The notes beneath the pieces were generated by a model. That model was not told the origin of the DNA, ran no database searches, and worked only from the letters and a program-made list of their open reading frames with translations. Shown piece after piece: positions 40,207 to 40,469 of a stretch of 40,469 nucleotides of DNA. Each line of letters begins with the position of its first letter. The stretch's first letter is position 1. Position numbers and translations under genes: made by a program. The stretch lies in NCBI GenBank assembly GCA_030616475.1, contig JAUWXF010000018.1, positions 1-40,469 of the forward strand, given 5' to 3'. This DNA is from Desulfobacterales bacterium. GTDB lineage: Bacteria > Desulfobacterota > Desulfobacteria > Desulfobacterales > C00003060.

Positions 40207-40469
40207 GATTCACCTCCTGATTATGTGGAGAACATCCGGTTGGGAAACAAAGGAATGAGTTTGGGGTCGGACCAGATCATGGAAAGGGGTCGGCTCTTGG
40301 CTCATGTTGCCCGGCTAACAACATCTATTTTGTGATTTAAAGTAATGCCTATGCATTTAACTCCTAATACTCTGATAAGAGCTTGTTTTTACATATAAGT
40401 TCTTTATAAGTAAGAGTCTCTGTCGATATACAGGCCTGTACAAGGCGGTCGAAAAGTTCCTTTTCCCAG
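40207..40469. other. Right-edge region with a partial frame
   Basis: On the minus strand 40364-40468 is open from the window edge (WEKELFDRLVQACISTETLT, then YKELICKNKLLSEY, TAG). It may be the end of a gene outside the window; I do not recognise it. Between it and tumA are two 'GGGGTCGG' elements (about 40263 and 40287) of the kind often seen near RAYT/REP sequences. No clear promoter is seen for tumA. Confidence 0.4.

Noticed and set aside
1-40469. tRNA, rRNA, riboswitch or replication origin
   Set aside because: No cloverleaf, rRNA segment, known riboswitch core or origin-type iterons were recognised by eye; a covariance-model search would settle it.

Overview
This window is a 40 kb stretch of a Gram-negative chromosome carrying a surface-polysaccharide (O-antigen or exopolysaccharide) locus. 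Every gene I can support reads on the minus strand, so transcription runs from high to low coordinates. The mix of families suggests a Desulfobacterota-like or related environmental bacterium, but this is inference. The clues are S23/IVP four-helix-bundle genes, GxxExxY genes, many HEPN/MNT, Tum, Hic and DUF433 toxin-antitoxin modules, RAYT remnants and many degenerate 7-8 nt tandem repeats. No rRNA or tRNA is present.

Layout in transcription order. At 40.2-39.6 kb there is a TumA/TumE toxin-antitoxin pair. At 39.5-38.5 kb a RAYT transposase gene is broken around an S23/IVP gene. From 38.3 to 30.5 kb there is a compact, overlapping polysaccharide operon: ligase/polymerase, flippase, GT4, methyltransferase, GT4, methyltransferase, GT2. 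From 30.4 to 27.9 kb lie decayed genes (a phosphoglycosyltransferase/GT4 fusion, a methyltransferase start, a second phosphoglycosyltransferase) around a HepT/MNT pair. From 27.7 to 22.7 kb is a sugar-modification block: E1 alpha, a ParE-type TA module between conspicuous hairpins, E1 beta, methyltransferase and DegT aminotransferase. From 22.7 to 20.3 kb a GxxExxY gene is split by an intact IS1634-type element whose ends and 6-bp target duplication are readable. From 20.2 to 11.4 kb is a second assembly set: PglC-type initiating transferase, CapD/PglF dehydratase, an S23/IVP gene in inverted heptamer repeats, a broken VanZ gene, Wzy, GT2, Wzx and GT2. From 11.4 to 8.9 kb a GT4 gene carries repeat insertions and is partly duplicated, with truncated epimerase starts on both sides of a DUF433/DUF5615 module. 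From 8.8 to 3.3 kb are an MNT-HEPN gene, an ISNCY-like transposase and a graveyard of TA and methyltransferase remnants. At 3.1-0.3 kb are an SDR epimerase/decarboxylase and a WecA-like transferase fused to a CapD-type N-terminal half, followed by a terminator.

How it works together (inference from families): two lipid-linked initiation enzymes (WecA-like and PglC-like), two flippases and two polymerase/ligase proteins suggest two polysaccharide assembly routes. CapD, the epimerase, DegT, the methyltransferases and a thiamine-diphosphate E1 pair would supply unusual nucleotide sugars, possibly a two-carbon-branched sugar. The locus is highly reshuffled: partial copies of the methyltransferase, phosphoglycosyltransferase, GT4 and epimerase genes are scattered through it. 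About nine TA modules or remnants, an IS with readable ends and a second transposase gene, REP-like palindromes and heptamer tracts lie at the joints. The strongest candidate for something undescribed is that both S23/IVP genes sit inside inverted pairs of degenerate heptamer tracts. A pair of 34-nt hairpins with a shared loop but different stems is a second candidate.
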